DNA of 55,446 bases from Roseibium sp. TrichSKD4 (GTDB lineage Bacteria > Pseudomonadota > Alphaproteobacteria > Rhizobiales > Stappiaceae), in the NCBI RefSeq assembly GCF_000148725.1, contig NZ_GL476320.1, forward strand, positions 758,971-814,416, in the 5' to 3' direction. Each line of letters starts with the position of its first letter. Position 1 is the first letter of the stretch. This document shows, in pieces, positions 17,138-25,895 of this stretch. The notes under the pieces are model-generated. The model was not told the DNA's origin. It ran no database searches and saw only the letters and a list, made by a program, of their open reading frames with translations. A program made the translations under genes and the position numbers.

Positions 17138-17183
17138 CTGCGGCCTATTGTGCTCTTGATGGGAAAAAGAAAGTGACGTGTTT

Positions 17184-17217
17184 GAAAACCGACAGGAGGA
17201 CGAGACCTCCTGTCGGT
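17184..17217 (-). terminator. Rho-independent terminator
   Basis: A perfect 12-bp stem (17188-17199 with 17206-17217) is followed by TTTTC on the minus strand. It lies just after the thioredoxin-fold gene and separates it from selO, so selO needs its own promoter in 17138-17187 or relies on read-through. Confidence 0.88.
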
Positions 17218-17224
17218 TTATCTG

Positions 17225-17725
17225 TCAGGCTGTTTCCAGTTTTACGTCCTCAGCCCCGAGGGCTTCAATGAAACGCTTGGCATCCAGTCTGAAGTCCGCA
17301 AAAACAACCTTGCCGTCCGGGTCTATGACGGTGAACCAGGGCGTTCCCGCGGTTCGGTAGTCCTGCATAAAGGTTGGATAGTCTTCTCCTTCCAGCCGCA
17401 CATCATGGCCGAACGGGATTTTCAATCCATACTCTTCCTGATTGACCCGGAGTTTATCGAATGTGTTGACGTCTTCGTCTTCAAACACGGTCTGGATTAC
17501 AGCAAAGCCGAAACCCTTGTCCTTGAGCGCATTATGAAGAATGCGAAGGGTTGGAAACCCGCGAGAATGACAGCCCGGGCACCAATGCTGGAAGTTATAG
17601 ATGATCTTGTAGCCCTCTCCGAGGTCGGAGAGCTTTAGTGGCGTGTCCAACGGCGTCCCGTTGGCGTCAATCCAGTTTTGAACGCGAAGGTTCGGGGCGG
17701 TTTGGTGGAGGGAACCGAATTGCAT
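17225..17725 (-). CDS. Thioredoxin-fold protein with WCPGC site
   Basis: This 166-residue protein has an AhpC/TlpA-like thioredoxin fold. The active site W48-C49-P-G-C52 sits in NFQHWCPGCHSRGFPTL, and a cis-proline loop AGTPWFTVIDPDG lies near 126-138. No signal peptide is present, so it should work in the cytoplasm, unlike typical TlpA/ResA proteins. It could be a thiol-disulfide reductant or peroxidase-like protein. The two-residue spacing between cysteines favours a thioredoxin-type redox role. It is flanked by msrA and selO on the same strand, which places it in a redox-repair neighbourhood, and it ends at a strong terminator. The 236 bases up to msrA hold its likely promoter. Confidence 0.8.
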   Translation of the reverse strand: MQFGSLHQTAPNLRVQNWIDANGTPLDTPLKLSDLGEGYKIIYNFQHWCPGCHSRGFPTLRILHNALKDKGFGFAVIQTVFEDEDVNTFDKLRVNQEEYGLKIPFGHDVRLEGEDYPTFMQDYRTAGTPWFTVIDPDGKVVFADFRLDAKRFIEALGAEDVKLETA

Positions 17726-17961
17726 TGCAGTCTCCTTTTCATGCCCATTCTCAGTAAAGCCATTTAAGTCTTTGCTGGCGCGGGCCGCAGATCAAAGGCG
17801 TGACGTGCGCCGTTGATCAGAAGTCTTCAACAGTGCGTGCGATATGATCACTGCGCATTCAAACGGATACGCGCGGCAATTGCGCCGCCCGTATCTCAGA
17901 ACCTGCCGGGTGCCGGACAGTCGCTGCTCCTGTCAGGCGCCCATCTGTAAATTGAGTTTGC

Positions 17962-18468
17962 TTACTCCGCTGCTTCGCGTTTTGGCAGAACCCAACCCGG
18001 ACGAGGGAAGTGGCAGGTGTAGCCATTCGGGTAACGTTCCAGATAATCCTGATGCTCTGGTTCGGCTTCCCAGAAGTCGCCAACCGGCTCGACTTCTGTG
18101 ACAACCTTGCCCGGCCAAAGACCAGAGGCATCTACATCGGTGATTGTATCGTGAGCGACTTGCTTTTGCTCGTCATTCACATAGTAAATCGCCGACCGGT
18201 AAGACAGGCCTGTGTCATTGCCCTGACGGTTTTTGGTTGTCGGATCGTGGATCTGGAAGAAGAACTCCAGGATTTGCCGGTAGCTCAGCTTATCCGGATC
18301 GAAAACAATTTCGATGCCCTCCGCGTGTGTTCCGTGGTTTCGATATGTGGCGTTTGGCACATCACCGCCGGTATATCCGACCCGAGTTTTTTCGACGCCG
18401 GGGATCTTGCGGATCAGGTCCTGCATACCCCAAAAGCAGCCACCTGCAAGTACAGCACGTTCAGTCAT
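17962..18468 (-). CDS. msrA: Peptide-methionine (S)-S-oxide reductase
   Basis: This 168-residue MsrA reduces the S-epimer of methionine sulfoxide in proteins, using thioredoxin. The catalytic motif is GGCFWG with Cys11. Family stretches VGYTGG (31-36) and the acidic/histidine-containing [10 protein letters not shown] (near 48-57) are present. The N-terminus is short, so it is cytoplasmic. Its ATG overlaps the msrB stop by one base (TGATG), giving translational coupling. It belongs with msrB and probably the WCPGC protein downstream to a methionine-repair group. Confidence 0.96.
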   Translation of the reverse strand: MTERAVLAGGCFWGMQDLIRKIPGVEKTRVGYTGGDVPNATYRNHGTHAEGIEIVFDPDKLSYRQILEFFFQIHDPTTKNRQGNDTGLSYRSAIYYVNDEQKQVAHDTITDVDASGLWPGKVVTEVEPVGDFWEAEPEHQDYLERYPNGYTCHFPRPGWVLPKREAAE

Positions 18469-18911
18469 CAGATGTCCTCCACTTGGTCGATATAGGCTCC
18501 GTAGCCTTCTGCTTCCATATCATCACGATGGATGAAACGAAGCGACGCGGAATTGATGCAGTAGCGCAGTCCACCCTTATCCTGCGGGCCATCAGGGAAT
18601 ACATGTCCCAAATGACTGTCGCCATGCATGGACCTAACCTCGGTTCGGATCATGCCATGAGACATGTCTCGATGCTCGGTGACATGCTCATGAACAATCG
18701 GTTTGGTGAAGCTTGGCCACCCGCAGCCACTGTCAAATTTGTCGGACGAGGCGAAAAGCGGCTCGCCTGAGACGATGTCTGCATAGATGCCCGGTTCTTT
18801 GTTGTCCGTGTATTCACCAGTGAACGGGCGCTCCGTGCCGCTTTGCTGGGTGACACGATATTGCTCTTCGTTCAGCCGCTTGATGGCTTCTTCTGTCTTT
18901 TCGTATTTCAT
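18468..18911 (-). CDS. msrB: Peptide-methionine (R)-S-oxide reductase
   Basis: This 147-residue MsrB reduces the R-epimer of methionine sulfoxide. The catalytic cysteine is C118 in the family motif [10 protein letters not shown]63 in SGCGWPSF is the likely resolving cysteine. The two CxxC pairs that bind zinc in many MsrB proteins are absent (the first region reads [13 protein letters not shown]), so this is the zinc-free type. Length and order are normal. It is the first gene of the msrB-msrA unit. Confidence 0.96.
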   Translation of the reverse strand: MKYEKTEEAIKRLNEEQYRVTQQSGTERPFTGEYTDNKEPGIYADIVSGEPLFASSDKFDSGCGWPSFTKPIVHEHVTEHRDMSHGMIRTEVRSMHGDSHLGHVFPDGPQDKGGLRYCINSASLRFIHRDDMEAEGYGAYIDQVEDI

Positions 18912-19246
18912 GTATGCCTTCTAAGCCCATTGGGCACATGAACTGGTGTTGAACCTTAGATGGGGCAGATCATGCCATGTTTCAAATTGGCGATACCTAT
19001 GAAAGTTATTCAAATTATTGAGAGTTTGTGATGTTTCCACTTTGAGTGCATTCGCCACTGGAATGTTAATGGCAGATGTTTTTAGTCAAGATCACTTTAA
19101 TCGCTTTCTGATCGTGAGAGAGAGACCATGTTGACCTAAGGGAAATCATGTATTTCATAATCTCTAAATGTGGTGATACTTTAGGTTGAAAGCAGATGTG
19201 TACGCACAGTTTGCTTTGGACGGTGTGAAATGGTGAGGGGACCAAT
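18912..19246. other. Intergenic region between divergent msrB and cyclase genes
   Basis: This 335-base, relatively AT-rich stretch contains no credible gene on either strand. It must hold the promoters of msrB (minus) and of the small ORF/diguanylate cyclase (plus). A TTGACC at 19131 with CATAAT at 19156 is a possible plus-strand promoter, but its 19-base spacing is not ideal. Confidence 0.4.
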
Positions 19247-19402
19247 TTGCGCGAAAAAAGGAACATTCCTGAAGAGGTATCCGGTGTCGTGCCGGGTGAC
19301 CGGGAACTTTGGGCGCTTTTTGCTGCTTGGGGCGTTTTCGTGTTGTTCGCGTTTTTTGCTCTCTCTGGAAGTGCGATCGGAGGGATTTTATGCCTGAGCT
19401 GA
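19247..19402 (+). CDS. Possible small membrane protein upstream of the cyclase
   Basis: A 51-codon frame starts with TTG at 19247 behind GAGGGG and ends at a TGA that overlaps the start of the following cyclase by 13 bases. It encodes a charged N-terminus (about 20 residues) and then one strong hydrophobic segment (LWALFAAWGVFVLFAFFAL), as expected of a single-pass membrane protein. The overlap suggests translational coupling. No family is recognised. The TTG start and small size keep confidence low, and it may be chance. Confidence 0.35.
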   Translation: MREKRNIPEEVSGVVPGDRELWALFAAWGVFVLFAFFALSGSAIGGILCLS

Positions 19403-21003
19403 ATCCCTTCCGCTATGAGCGGCAGTTTGATGCCTACCTCACCGGGTATCGAAAAAGCGCCGACGCCACTATGGTTGGCACCAACATCTTTCTCTTCATC
19501 ATTAGCTTTGCCTTCGCGATATGGTCTGGGGAGTGGTTGTCGGTATTTCTCATCGGTCTGCCGACCTTGCTGCTCTCCATGTTGCTGGCAAGGGCGGCGA
19601 ATGGCTACTTGATCACCCGCTTGTTCATGGGCTGCGCTTTTATGGGGTTCACTGGTCTGTTTGTGCATTTGGCTCACGGGGATATCGAAGCGCACTTCAC
19701 AGCGTTCGGTCTGATTGCGATTTTGCTGTATTATCGCGATTGGCGTGTCATCGCAGCGGCAACCATCTTTATCTATCTGCACCACCTGGTCCTCGGACTT
19801 GGTCAGACTTATGGTCTGGCTGTTTATGTGTTCGACAATCCGTCCTTTTGGGCGACCTTTGGCCTGCATGTAGCTTATTTTCTGCCCTTTGTGGGCATGA
19901 TGGGATACCTTGCCATCGCTCTGCGGCGGGAGGGCTATCAGAACCAATTGGTCATTGAGCTTTCCAACAAGGTGGCGCAGGGCGATTTGCGGCCGTCAGT
20001 CGTTCAGCCAGATGTAGTGGGTCCGCGTCATGCGCTGCTTGATTCCGTCACATTGATGCATGACCGCATCCTGCAATTGCTGGCCATGATCCCGGCTCCA
20101 GTCATTGTGGTTCGCAAGTCGGATCACATGGTTGTCAATGTGAATGATGCCTGGGCAAGTGAGTTCAACATCGACCCCAATCCAAAGATGATCATTGGTC
20201 GAAGGTTTCCTGACCTGATTTCTCAGACGAACTTTGACCTCATCAAGTCCTTTCTGGAAACTGATGGGGCACCTGTTGAGACTTTTCCGATGGTTTTTGA
20301 CTGGAAATCACCTGAAGACCGGAAGCGTCAGGTGGAGCTACGGAAGATCGATTACACGACTGATCTCTCTGATCTCATGATCATTGTTGGGAGTGACCTG
20401 ACAGAGCAGCACCGAGCCGAAACCCAGTTGCGAGAAATCGCGTACACCGACATGCTGACTTCGGCTGCAAACCGAAATTCACTTCATATCAAGCTGGATG
20501 AGGCAGTTCGTAATCTGGAAACTGACTACAAGCCGTTTGCTGTGATCCTGTTCGATCTTGATGGTTTCAAGCAGGTCAATGATACGCATGGCCATGATGC
20601 GGGGGATCTGGTTCTCAAAACCGTTGTCCAGCGGATGATGCGGACCTTGGAGCACCGTGCGTTTGTTGCCCGTCTTGGAGGCGACGAGTTTGTTGTTGTT
20701 CTGGAAGATACGGATAACAGCGAGCACTGTCTGCGTTACGCCGAGTATCTCATTCGGCAGATTGAGTATCCGGTCCGTCTTCAATCGTTTGAGGAAGTGT
20801 CTATTTCGGCAAGCGCCGGCATTCGGATTTGTGCTGCGCTCGAAGAAGACCTTTCTGCCAGCACAATCTTGAAAGCAGCGGATATTGCTCTTTACAGGGC
20901 CAAGGCTGCAGGCAAAGCAGGGGCGGTCGTCTATTCAGAAGATGACGCCGATCTGGAACGCTGCCCGGAAACCGGTGTTGTGATCCCCTTGAAAAGCGGT
21001 TGA
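19390..21003 (+). CDS. Multi-pass membrane PAS-GGDEF diguanylate cyclase
   Basis: This 537-residue protein has five to six N-terminal membrane helices (about 25-190) with His-rich turns (IFIYLHHLVLG), a PAS-like domain (about 230-350) and a GGDEF domain (about 365-520). The catalytic motif GGDEF is at 430-434. The RxxD inhibition site is missing (the equivalent residues are EHRA), so product feedback may be absent. It makes c-di-GMP in response to a signal read by the membrane or PAS part. The ATG at 19390 has GGAGGG five bases upstream. A longer in-frame start at 19309 runs through the small ORF region and has no support. Confidence 0.87.
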   Translation: MPELNPFRYERQFDAYLTGYRKSADATMVGTNIFLFIISFAFAIWSGEWLSVFLIGLPTLLLSMLLARAANGYLITRLFMGCAFMGFTGLFVHLAHGDIEAHFTAFGLIAILLYYRDWRVIAAATIFIYLHHLVLGLGQTYGLAVYVFDNPSFWATFGLHVAYFLPFVGMMGYLAIALRREGYQNQLVIELSNKVAQGDLRPSVVQPDVVGPRHALLDSVTLMHDRILQLLAMIPAPVIVVRKSDHMVVNVNDAWASEFNIDPNPKMIIGRRFPDLISQTNFDLIKSFLETDGAPVETFPMVFDWKSPEDRKRQVELRKIDYTTDLSDLMIIVGSDLTEQHRAETQLREIAYTDMLTSAANRNSLHIKLDEAVRNLETDYKPFAVILFDLDGFKQVNDTHGHDAGDLVLKTVVQRMMRTLEHRAFVARLGGDEFVVVLEDTDNSEHCLRYAEYLIRQIEYPVRLQSFEEVSISASAGIRICAALEEDLSASTILKAADIALYRAKAAGKAGAVVYSEDDADLERCPETGVVIPLKSG

Positions 21004-21037
21004 GCGCGTCAAACGCTGATCTGCTGCGTGGGCGTGG

Positions 21038-21559
21038 TTACTTTCCCCGTAGGCCCCGGTGTTGAAATCCGGCCTTAAGGGCAGGGCGTTTCGAGGACAC
21101 CGTTCGTGAGTTGACACCAGCCCAGCCGATTTCGCCCGACAATCGCCCGTATTCAATCTTGGGGCAGCGATCCATCACCACCTTGATCCCGGCATCTTCG
21201 GCCCGTTTGGCGGCTTCATCATGGCGAACGGTCAACTGCATCCAGATGACCATGGGAAGATTGCCGGATGCAAGGACATCATCAACAACTTGTCCGGCGG
21301 CTTCTGAATTTCGAAAGATGTCGATCATGTCCGGAGTTTCCGGCAGATCGGCCAATGACGCATAAACGGTCTGACCAAGAATTTCCTTGCTCGCCTGACC
21401 GGGATTGATCGGCCAGACGTCGTAGTCTTTTGCAAGCATGTATTTCAGGACGAAATAGGATGGGCGCACATTGTTGGAGCTAGCCCCAACCATGGCAACC
21501 GTTTTGGTCTCGTCGAGGATCTCGCGAATATAGGCGTCAGAATAGCTGTCGTGGTTCAT
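21038..21559 (-). CDS. CoA-binding domain protein (YccU-like)
   Basis: This 173-residue protein has the Rossmann-like CoA-binding domain found in YccU and in succinyl-CoA synthetase alpha. It has VAMVGASSNNVRPSYFVLKYM near 21-41, DVWPINPG near 47-54 and a conserved DRCPKIEY near 128-135. Such stand-alone proteins bind CoA or a CoA thioester, and their cellular role is unclear. It ends against the convergent diguanylate cyclase and lies 22 bases downstream of the enoyl-CoA hydratase, so it is probably co-transcribed with it. Confidence 0.88.
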   Translation of the reverse strand: MNHDSYSDAYIREILDETKTVAMVGASSNNVRPSYFVLKYMLAKDYDVWPINPGQASKEILGQTVYASLADLPETPDMIDIFRNSEAAGQVVDDVLASGNLPMVIWMQLTVRHDEAAKRAEDAGIKVVMDRCPKIEYGRLSGEIGWAGVNSRTVSSKRPALKAGFQHRGLRGK

Positions 21560-21581
21560 GATGTGCTCCGCCGTATTCGTT

Positions 21582-22415
21582 TCAGCTATCCGTCCATTCC
21601 GGCGGGCGCTTTTGCAGAAAGGCGTTGATGCCTTCTTCGGCGTCGCGGGCCATCATGTTTTCCACCATCACATTGGCCGCAAAGTCATAAGCTTCGTTCA
21701 GCGGCATCTCGAGCTGACGGTAGAATGCTTCCTTGCCGACCTTCAGAGTGTGAGAGGATTTGGAGGCGATGGCTTCGGCGTATTTCTGGACGACCTGATC
21801 CAGATAATCGCGTGGAATAATCCGGTTGATCAGGCCGAAATCCTTTGCCGTCGACGCGTCGATGCTTTCGCCGGTCAGCAGCATTTCCATCGCCTGCTTG
21901 CGCGTCGCATTACGGGATAGCGCGACCATCGGTGTGGAGCAGAAAAGACCGATATTGACGCCCGGTGTGCAAAAGGTGGCTGTATCGGTTGCCAAAGCCA
22001 GGTCACAAGAAGCGACCAGCTGGCAGCCTGCGGCTGTCGCCACACCGGTCACAACAGCGATGACCGGCTTGGGGTGGCGCACGATCTGCTGCATCAGGTC
22101 CGAGCACTGACGCATGATCCGCTCATAGGTGGCTCGGCCACCATCAGCCTCTCCGCGGGCCGCCGTCAGTTCCTTCAAGTCATGCCCGGCGCAAAAGACC
22201 TTGCCTTCAGCCCCCAGCAAGATCACGCGTACTTCCGGATTTCTCTCCGCCTCGGTCAGCGTCTCGCTCAATGCGCTCATCATCTCCGAAGACAGTGAGT
22301 TCATTTTCTCCGGACGCTGCATCACGATCCGAAAGACACCTTCATGAAGAAGGGTCGCGAGCATCGGCTTGTCGTCGGTGTTGGCTGGTTGTGCTGTGGT
22401 GGCTACGTCTGACAT
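21582..22415 (-). CDS. Enoyl-CoA hydratase/isomerase family protein
   Basis: This 277-residue crotonase-fold protein acts on acyl-CoA thioesters. Oxyanion-hole elements are visible at FCAGHDLKEL (about 74-83) and TAAGCQLVASCDLA (about 128-141). The stretch NIGLFCSTPMVALSR resembles the ECHDC3-type subgroup. The usual catalytic glutamates of classic hydratases are not evident in those loops, so the exact reaction (hydration, isomerisation or hydrolysis) is open. It is followed on the same strand by a CoA-binding protein, and divergent from a thioesterase gene. Confidence 0.87.
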   Translation of the reverse strand: MSDVATTAQPANTDDKPMLATLLHEGVFRIVMQRPEKMNSLSSEMMSALSETLTEAERNPEVRVILLGAEGKVFCAGHDLKELTAARGEADGGRATYERIMRQCSDLMQQIVRHPKPVIAVVTGVATAAGCQLVASCDLALATDTATFCTPGVNIGLFCSTPMVALSRNATRKQAMEMLLTGESIDASTAKDFGLINRIIPRDYLDQVVQKYAEAIASKSSHTLKVGKEAFYRQLEMPLNEAYDFAANVMVENMMARDAEEGINAFLQKRPPEWTDS

Positions 22416-22560
22416 GGAGGCGTCCTGCTAAATCTGCTTTTGGCCGTTCTAACAGATCAGGGCACGGAACGGGAGAGGGCTTGCCCACACTGTATAGGCC
22501 TTGCTCTTTCGGTCTTTTGACGCTTACGTAAAAGAAAGCAGGGTTTCGGGAGAGAATTGA

Positions 22561-22986
22561 ATGCAGCCAGTGATGACAGGCGACGAGGTGATGTCGCTTT
22601 TGGACAATGTGTTTCCGCAAATACACGAGGATGGCCGGGTCTATCAGATCGCTTCAATTTCTTCGGGCGAAGCGGTTGTCCGCTTTACCGCAAACCAGCG
22701 CCATCTAAGGCCGGGGGGAACGGTGTCTGGTCCTTCCATGATGGCACTGGCGGATTTGGCGGCTTATGTGGTGATCTTAGGCCATATCGGCCCACAGGCA
22801 CTGGCTGTGACGACCAATTTGAACATCAATTTCCTGAACAAGCCCGGTCCGGGGGCTATGCTGGCAACATGCCGGATTCTAAAAATGGGCAAACGGCTCA
22901 TTGTGGTGGACTGTGCGATTGAAAGCAAAGGACAGGACGGGCTCGTGGCCCATGCCACGGCGACTTATTCGGTTCCTCCGAAATGA
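22561..22986 (+). CDS. PaaI-like hotdog-fold thioesterase
   Basis: This 141-residue hotdog protein matches the PaaI-type acyl-CoA thioesterase group. RHLRPGGTVSGPSMMALADLA (residues 47-67 in outline) carries the helix with the catalytic acid D65, and LNINFLNKPGPG follows. Substrate is unknown. The start ATG follows GGGAGAG. It is divergent from the enoyl-CoA hydratase gene, so the two may share regulation of acyl-CoA turnover. Confidence 0.88.
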   Translation: MQPVMTGDEVMSLLDNVFPQIHEDGRVYQIASISSGEAVVRFTANQRHLRPGGTVSGPSMMALADLAAYVVILGHIGPQALAVTTNLNINFLNKPGPGAMLATCRILKMGKRLIVVDCAIESKGQDGLVAHATATYSVPPK

Positions 22987-23013
22987 AGCCGGTCTCACAC
23001 ATGTGACTGGCGG

Positions 23014-23849
23014 GTGAAGTGGATCGCGCGCACATTTGCTGCCATGAAACGATACATATTCTCTCTTATCTCAAGTCTTCTTGTTGCCTCGTCAGCGAAC
23101 GCGATCGGCACCAAGGCTGATGGCTCCTGCGGCGACAAGGACACGCCGTGTGTTCTGGAGAGCGGGCGATCTTATCATGTTCTTTTCCCCGATGATTGGG
23201 ACGGAAAAGCCGACCTGCCGGTGATGCTTCATTTTCATGGTTGGGCGCGAACGGGCAGCCACCCTTCATGGAGCCCTAGAACGGGCGGTGAAGCGCGCAA
23301 GCGCGGGGTTTTGCTAATCGCGCCAAACGGTGAGGGGCGAACATGGAATTTTTGGCGGGCTGGAACGTCGGATGTGACCTTCACCAATGAGGTGCTGGCC
23401 GATGCCAAAAAGCGGTTTCCCATAGATGAGGATCGTCTCATCGTCTCCGGTTATTCCTACGGGTCGGCGATGGCATGGCGTTATGTTTGTGAAAGCGGGA
23501 AGGGCGTTTTTGCACTCTTGGCAATTGCCGGAAGCTTGGATCAAACAGAAAACTGCTCTACAGCGCCCAAGCAAGTGCGGCATGTCCAGACACCGTTATG
23601 GACTTTCCTATTGGGCCGGGCGGTGACACGACCTATCCAGTTGCCTTGTGGCGGGAGCGCCTGGGGTGTGGGCCCGAAACCGGGCGCGAAAACTGGTCAG
23701 TCTCTGCAAAGCAGACTTTCGAACGGGTCACCTGGAAGGATTGTAAGGAAGGGGCTGTTTATCTTGATCTTCACACTGGTGGTCATCTCATTCCACCCGG
23801 TTGGGTCGGGCATCAGTTGGATGAATTAGTACCTGAATTACGAAAGTGA
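23014..23849 (+). pseudogene. Frameshifted PHB-depolymerase-like esterase
   Basis: The first frame (from GTG 23014, or ATG 23044 with a signal peptide) encodes the N-terminal two thirds of an LpqC/PHB-depolymerase-like hydrolase. It includes HFHGWARTG and the lipase box G-Y-S-Y-G with the nucleophile serine. After RHV at about 23590 the frame is lost. The rest continues one frame over from about 23594 as DTVMDFPIGPGGDTTYP and ends with the catalytic histidine region HTGGH at 23849. Relative to the family pattern RHVHGxxDTVMDFP, about ten bases are missing, right at the loop with the catalytic Asp. A full enzyme is not made unless this is a sequencing error. A signal peptide marks it as exported. 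Confidence 0.8.
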
Positions 23850-23971
23850 GTGGCTTCTGAATTCAAGTAGAAAAATGCAACACAACCCAATCACACAAAT
23901 AGGTTGGTGGATCGAGGTTCGGTCAATTTATATTTTCAATTATGAGTTGATTTTTGAGCCTGTGAATAGAT

Positions 23972-25231
23972 ATGAAACGCAATACACTTTCGGGTTTTGA
24001 AGTTTCAATAATCAAGAGCTTGCTTGAAACACGTCGATTTCAGAACCAAGAAATCGCTGGCATGATAAACCGGTCTAGGGGTAAAGCATCCAGCGATATC
24101 AACTCTGGCAGAATCTCCAATATTAAGAATGATCAAATAAAAAAATATGAAGATATTCCGCCTGCGTCTAAAGCGGATGTTGATGATTTTATCAAGGCCT
24201 ATCAGCTCGGGCAATTTAGCAGTTCTTCAAACGATCCTTTGAATGACAACGTGATTGACCGTATTTTGCCTGTATCGGCATGCGGCACGAAGCTTCAAAT
24301 AACAGAGACATCGCAAATTGAATGCAAGCAAGGTTTGAATATACCTCTCAAAACGATTGCCGCATTCGGTAATAACAGTGGTGGATACATAGTATCGGGC
24401 GTAAAAAACTCAACATGGGAAATTGTTGGTGTTAAAAAGGAAAAGGTCGATAAATTTGATCTCAATAACCTAAATCAGCAAATACGTAGTAATCTTGGTG
24501 TATACATTGACGTCAATTATAAAGTTAGGTCGATAAACAAAAAGCTGGTGATGATATTCTATATTCCACCAGCCCATACAAAGCCAGTAATTATGACAAA
24601 GTCTTCGGGTGAATATTCCGAAGGCGCAATTTACTTTCGCTACCCAGGGGAAGATCGTCTCATTGGCCCGAGTGAACTCAGTTACATAATAGAGGAACGT
24701 GTCCGTTCACTTTCCGAAACCGTGCTCCAAAAACATCTCTCAAATATACTGAGAGTTGGGATTGAAAATGCTGCGATTTTGGATCTTGCTTCAGGAGAAG
24801 TTGAAGGCAAGTCAGGGAAGTTTGTAATTTCCAAAGAATTGATGCCAGAATTACGATTTATCAAAGAGGGGCAATTTGAAGAGAAGGGGGGAGCACCAAC
24901 GCTAAAGCTTATTGGTAATCTTGAAAGTGCAGACTCTTCCAAAATCCACCTTGTTCCAGAAGATGTGCTGAAATTGTATACCCTTGACAATAAAGATGTT
25001 GTGCGGCGAGTTAAGAGTTCTGAGCCAAGTGTGCGGCAGCGAGAAATTGATAACATAATTCGATCCGATAATATCAAATGTAACGACAAATTCGCCCATC
25101 CCATATTTACCAGTGATGAGAAAGCTAAAAAGTACCGAGAGACGGGAACACTACCGAAAGCTGTCAAGTGCAGGTACAATGAGGCTGCTGTTGACCAAAT
25201 AGTGAAGCGATTAGCTGAGGAATTGGATTGA
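23972..25231 (+). CDS. Schlafen/AlbA_2-type ATP-binding protein in an AT-rich island
   Basis: This 419-residue protein has three parts. The N-terminal helix-turn-helix-like domain (about 1-60) contains NQEIAGMIN and DINSGRISNIKN. The AlbA_2 (divergent AAA, Schlafen-like) domain (about 105-235) has E-T-x-x-I-E-C-K near 112-119, KTIAAFGNNSGGYIVSGV near 127-144 and YFRYPGEDRLIGPSEL near 221-236. The C-terminal part has no recognised motif. AlbA_2 proteins are often linked to transcription control, RNA binding or phage defence, but nothing here proves a role. Base composition is clearly richer in A+T than the flanks. It has its own terminator and a weak ribosome site before ATG 23972. Confidence 0.82.
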   Translation: MKRNTLSGFEVSIIKSLLETRRFQNQEIAGMINRSRGKASSDINSGRISNIKNDQIKKYEDIPPASKADVDDFIKAYQLGQFSSSSNDPLNDNVIDRILPVSACGTKLQITETSQIECKQGLNIPLKTIAAFGNNSGGYIVSGVKNSTWEIVGVKKEKVDKFDLNNLNQQIRSNLGVYIDVNYKVRSINKKLVMIFYIPPAHTKPVIMTKSSGEYSEGAIYFRYPGEDRLIGPSELSYIIEERVRSLSETVLQKHLSNILRVGIENAAILDLASGEVEGKSGKFVISKELMPELRFIKEGQFEEKGGAPTLKLIGNLESADSSKIHLVPEDVLKLYTLDNKDVVRRVKSSEPSVRQREIDNIIRSDNIKCNDKFAHPIFTSDEKAKKYRETGTLPKAVKCRYNEAAVDQIVKRLAEELD

Positions 25232-25235
25232 ATAT

Positions 25236-25260
25236 ACGGTAATATAATACCGTTTTTTTA
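25236..25260 (+). terminator. Rho-independent terminator
   Basis: ACGGTA (25236-25241) pairs with TACCGT (25248-25253), followed by seven T. It ends the AlbA_2 gene transcript before the rplM promoter. Confidence 0.8.
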
Positions 25261-25309
25261 AGTTATTGTTTTTATTCAATTATTTTATGTGGTTGGTGAT
25301 TTTTCGTTC

Positions 25310-25338
25310 TTGACGCATATTTTGCGCCAGCGTATAAG
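25310..25338 (+). promoter_or_regulatory. Promoter of rplM-rpsI
   Basis: A near-consensus pair TTGACG (25310-25315) and TATAAG (25333-25338), with exactly 17 bases between, lies 115 bases before rplM. It fits a strong housekeeping-sigma promoter for ribosomal protein genes. Transcription should begin near 25345. Confidence 0.75.
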
Positions 25339-25357
25339 CTGCGTCGAACGAATTTGC

Positions 25358-25390
25358 GGCCCGTTCTCTTGGTGTTTTGCCAAGCGGGCC
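25358..25390 (+). promoter_or_regulatory. Leader hairpin before rplM
   Basis: GGCCCG (25358-25363) pairs with CGGGCC (25385-25390), and CTTGG (25368-25372) with CCAAG (25380-25384), leaving a four-base bulge. A pyrimidine tract CTTTTCTTT follows. In the untranslated leader of rplM-rpsI it may be an attenuator or a ribosomal-protein autoregulation site, as known for L13 in other bacteria. The assignment here is inference. Confidence 0.5.
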
Positions 25391-25424
25391 CTTTTCTTTA
25401 ACCGATCAATGATGGATCAATCCC

Positions 25425-25895
25425 ATGAAGACCTTCTCTGCCAAGCCGGCCGAGGTCGAGAAAAAATGGATCGTCATCGACGCAGAAGGCATGGTTGTTG
25501 GCCGTTTGGCTGCATTCATCGCCAACCATCTGCGCGGTAAGCATCTGCCGACCTACACGCCGCATGTCGACTGTGGTGACAACGTAATCGTCATCAACGC
25601 CGAAAAGGTTGTCCTGACTGGCCGTAAGTACGAAAACAAGAAGTACTACTGGCACACAGGCCATCCGGGCGGCATCAAGGAGCGCAATGCGCGCCAGATC
25701 ATCGAGGGCCGTTTCCCGGAGCGCGTTCTTGAGAAAGCCGTTCAGCGCATGATGCCAGGCGGTCCGCTGTCCAACAAGCAGCTGTCCAACCTGCGTGTTT
25801 ACGCTGGCCCGACCCACCCGCATGAAGCTCAGTCTCCAGAACTGGTTGACGTCAAGAGCCTCAATCCCAAGAACGATGGCATGAGGGCACAATAA
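25425..25895 (+). CDS. rplM: 50S ribosomal protein L13
   Basis: This 156-residue ribosomal protein L13 assembles early on 23S rRNA. The family stretches [15 protein letters not shown] (15-29), [16 protein letters not shown] (51-66) and RMMPGGPL are all present, and the length is typical of alphaproteobacteria. Its stop and the rpsI start overlap (TAATG at 25893-25897). The ribosome site before ATG 25425 is weak, and the leader hairpin lies 34 bases upstream. Confidence 0.98.
   Translation: MKTFSAKPAEVEKKWIVIDAEGMVVGRLAAFIANHLRGKHLPTYTPHVDCGDNVIVINAEKVVLTGRKYENKKYYWHTGHPGGIKERNARQIIEGRFPERVLEKAVQRMMPGGPLSNKQLSNLRVYAGPTHPHEAQSPELVDVKSLNPKNDGMRAQ

Noticed and set aside
19066-19947. A long minus-strand frame opposite the cyclase
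   Set aside because: It is antisense to the conserved membrane and PAS region. Its composition is typical of a shadow frame.
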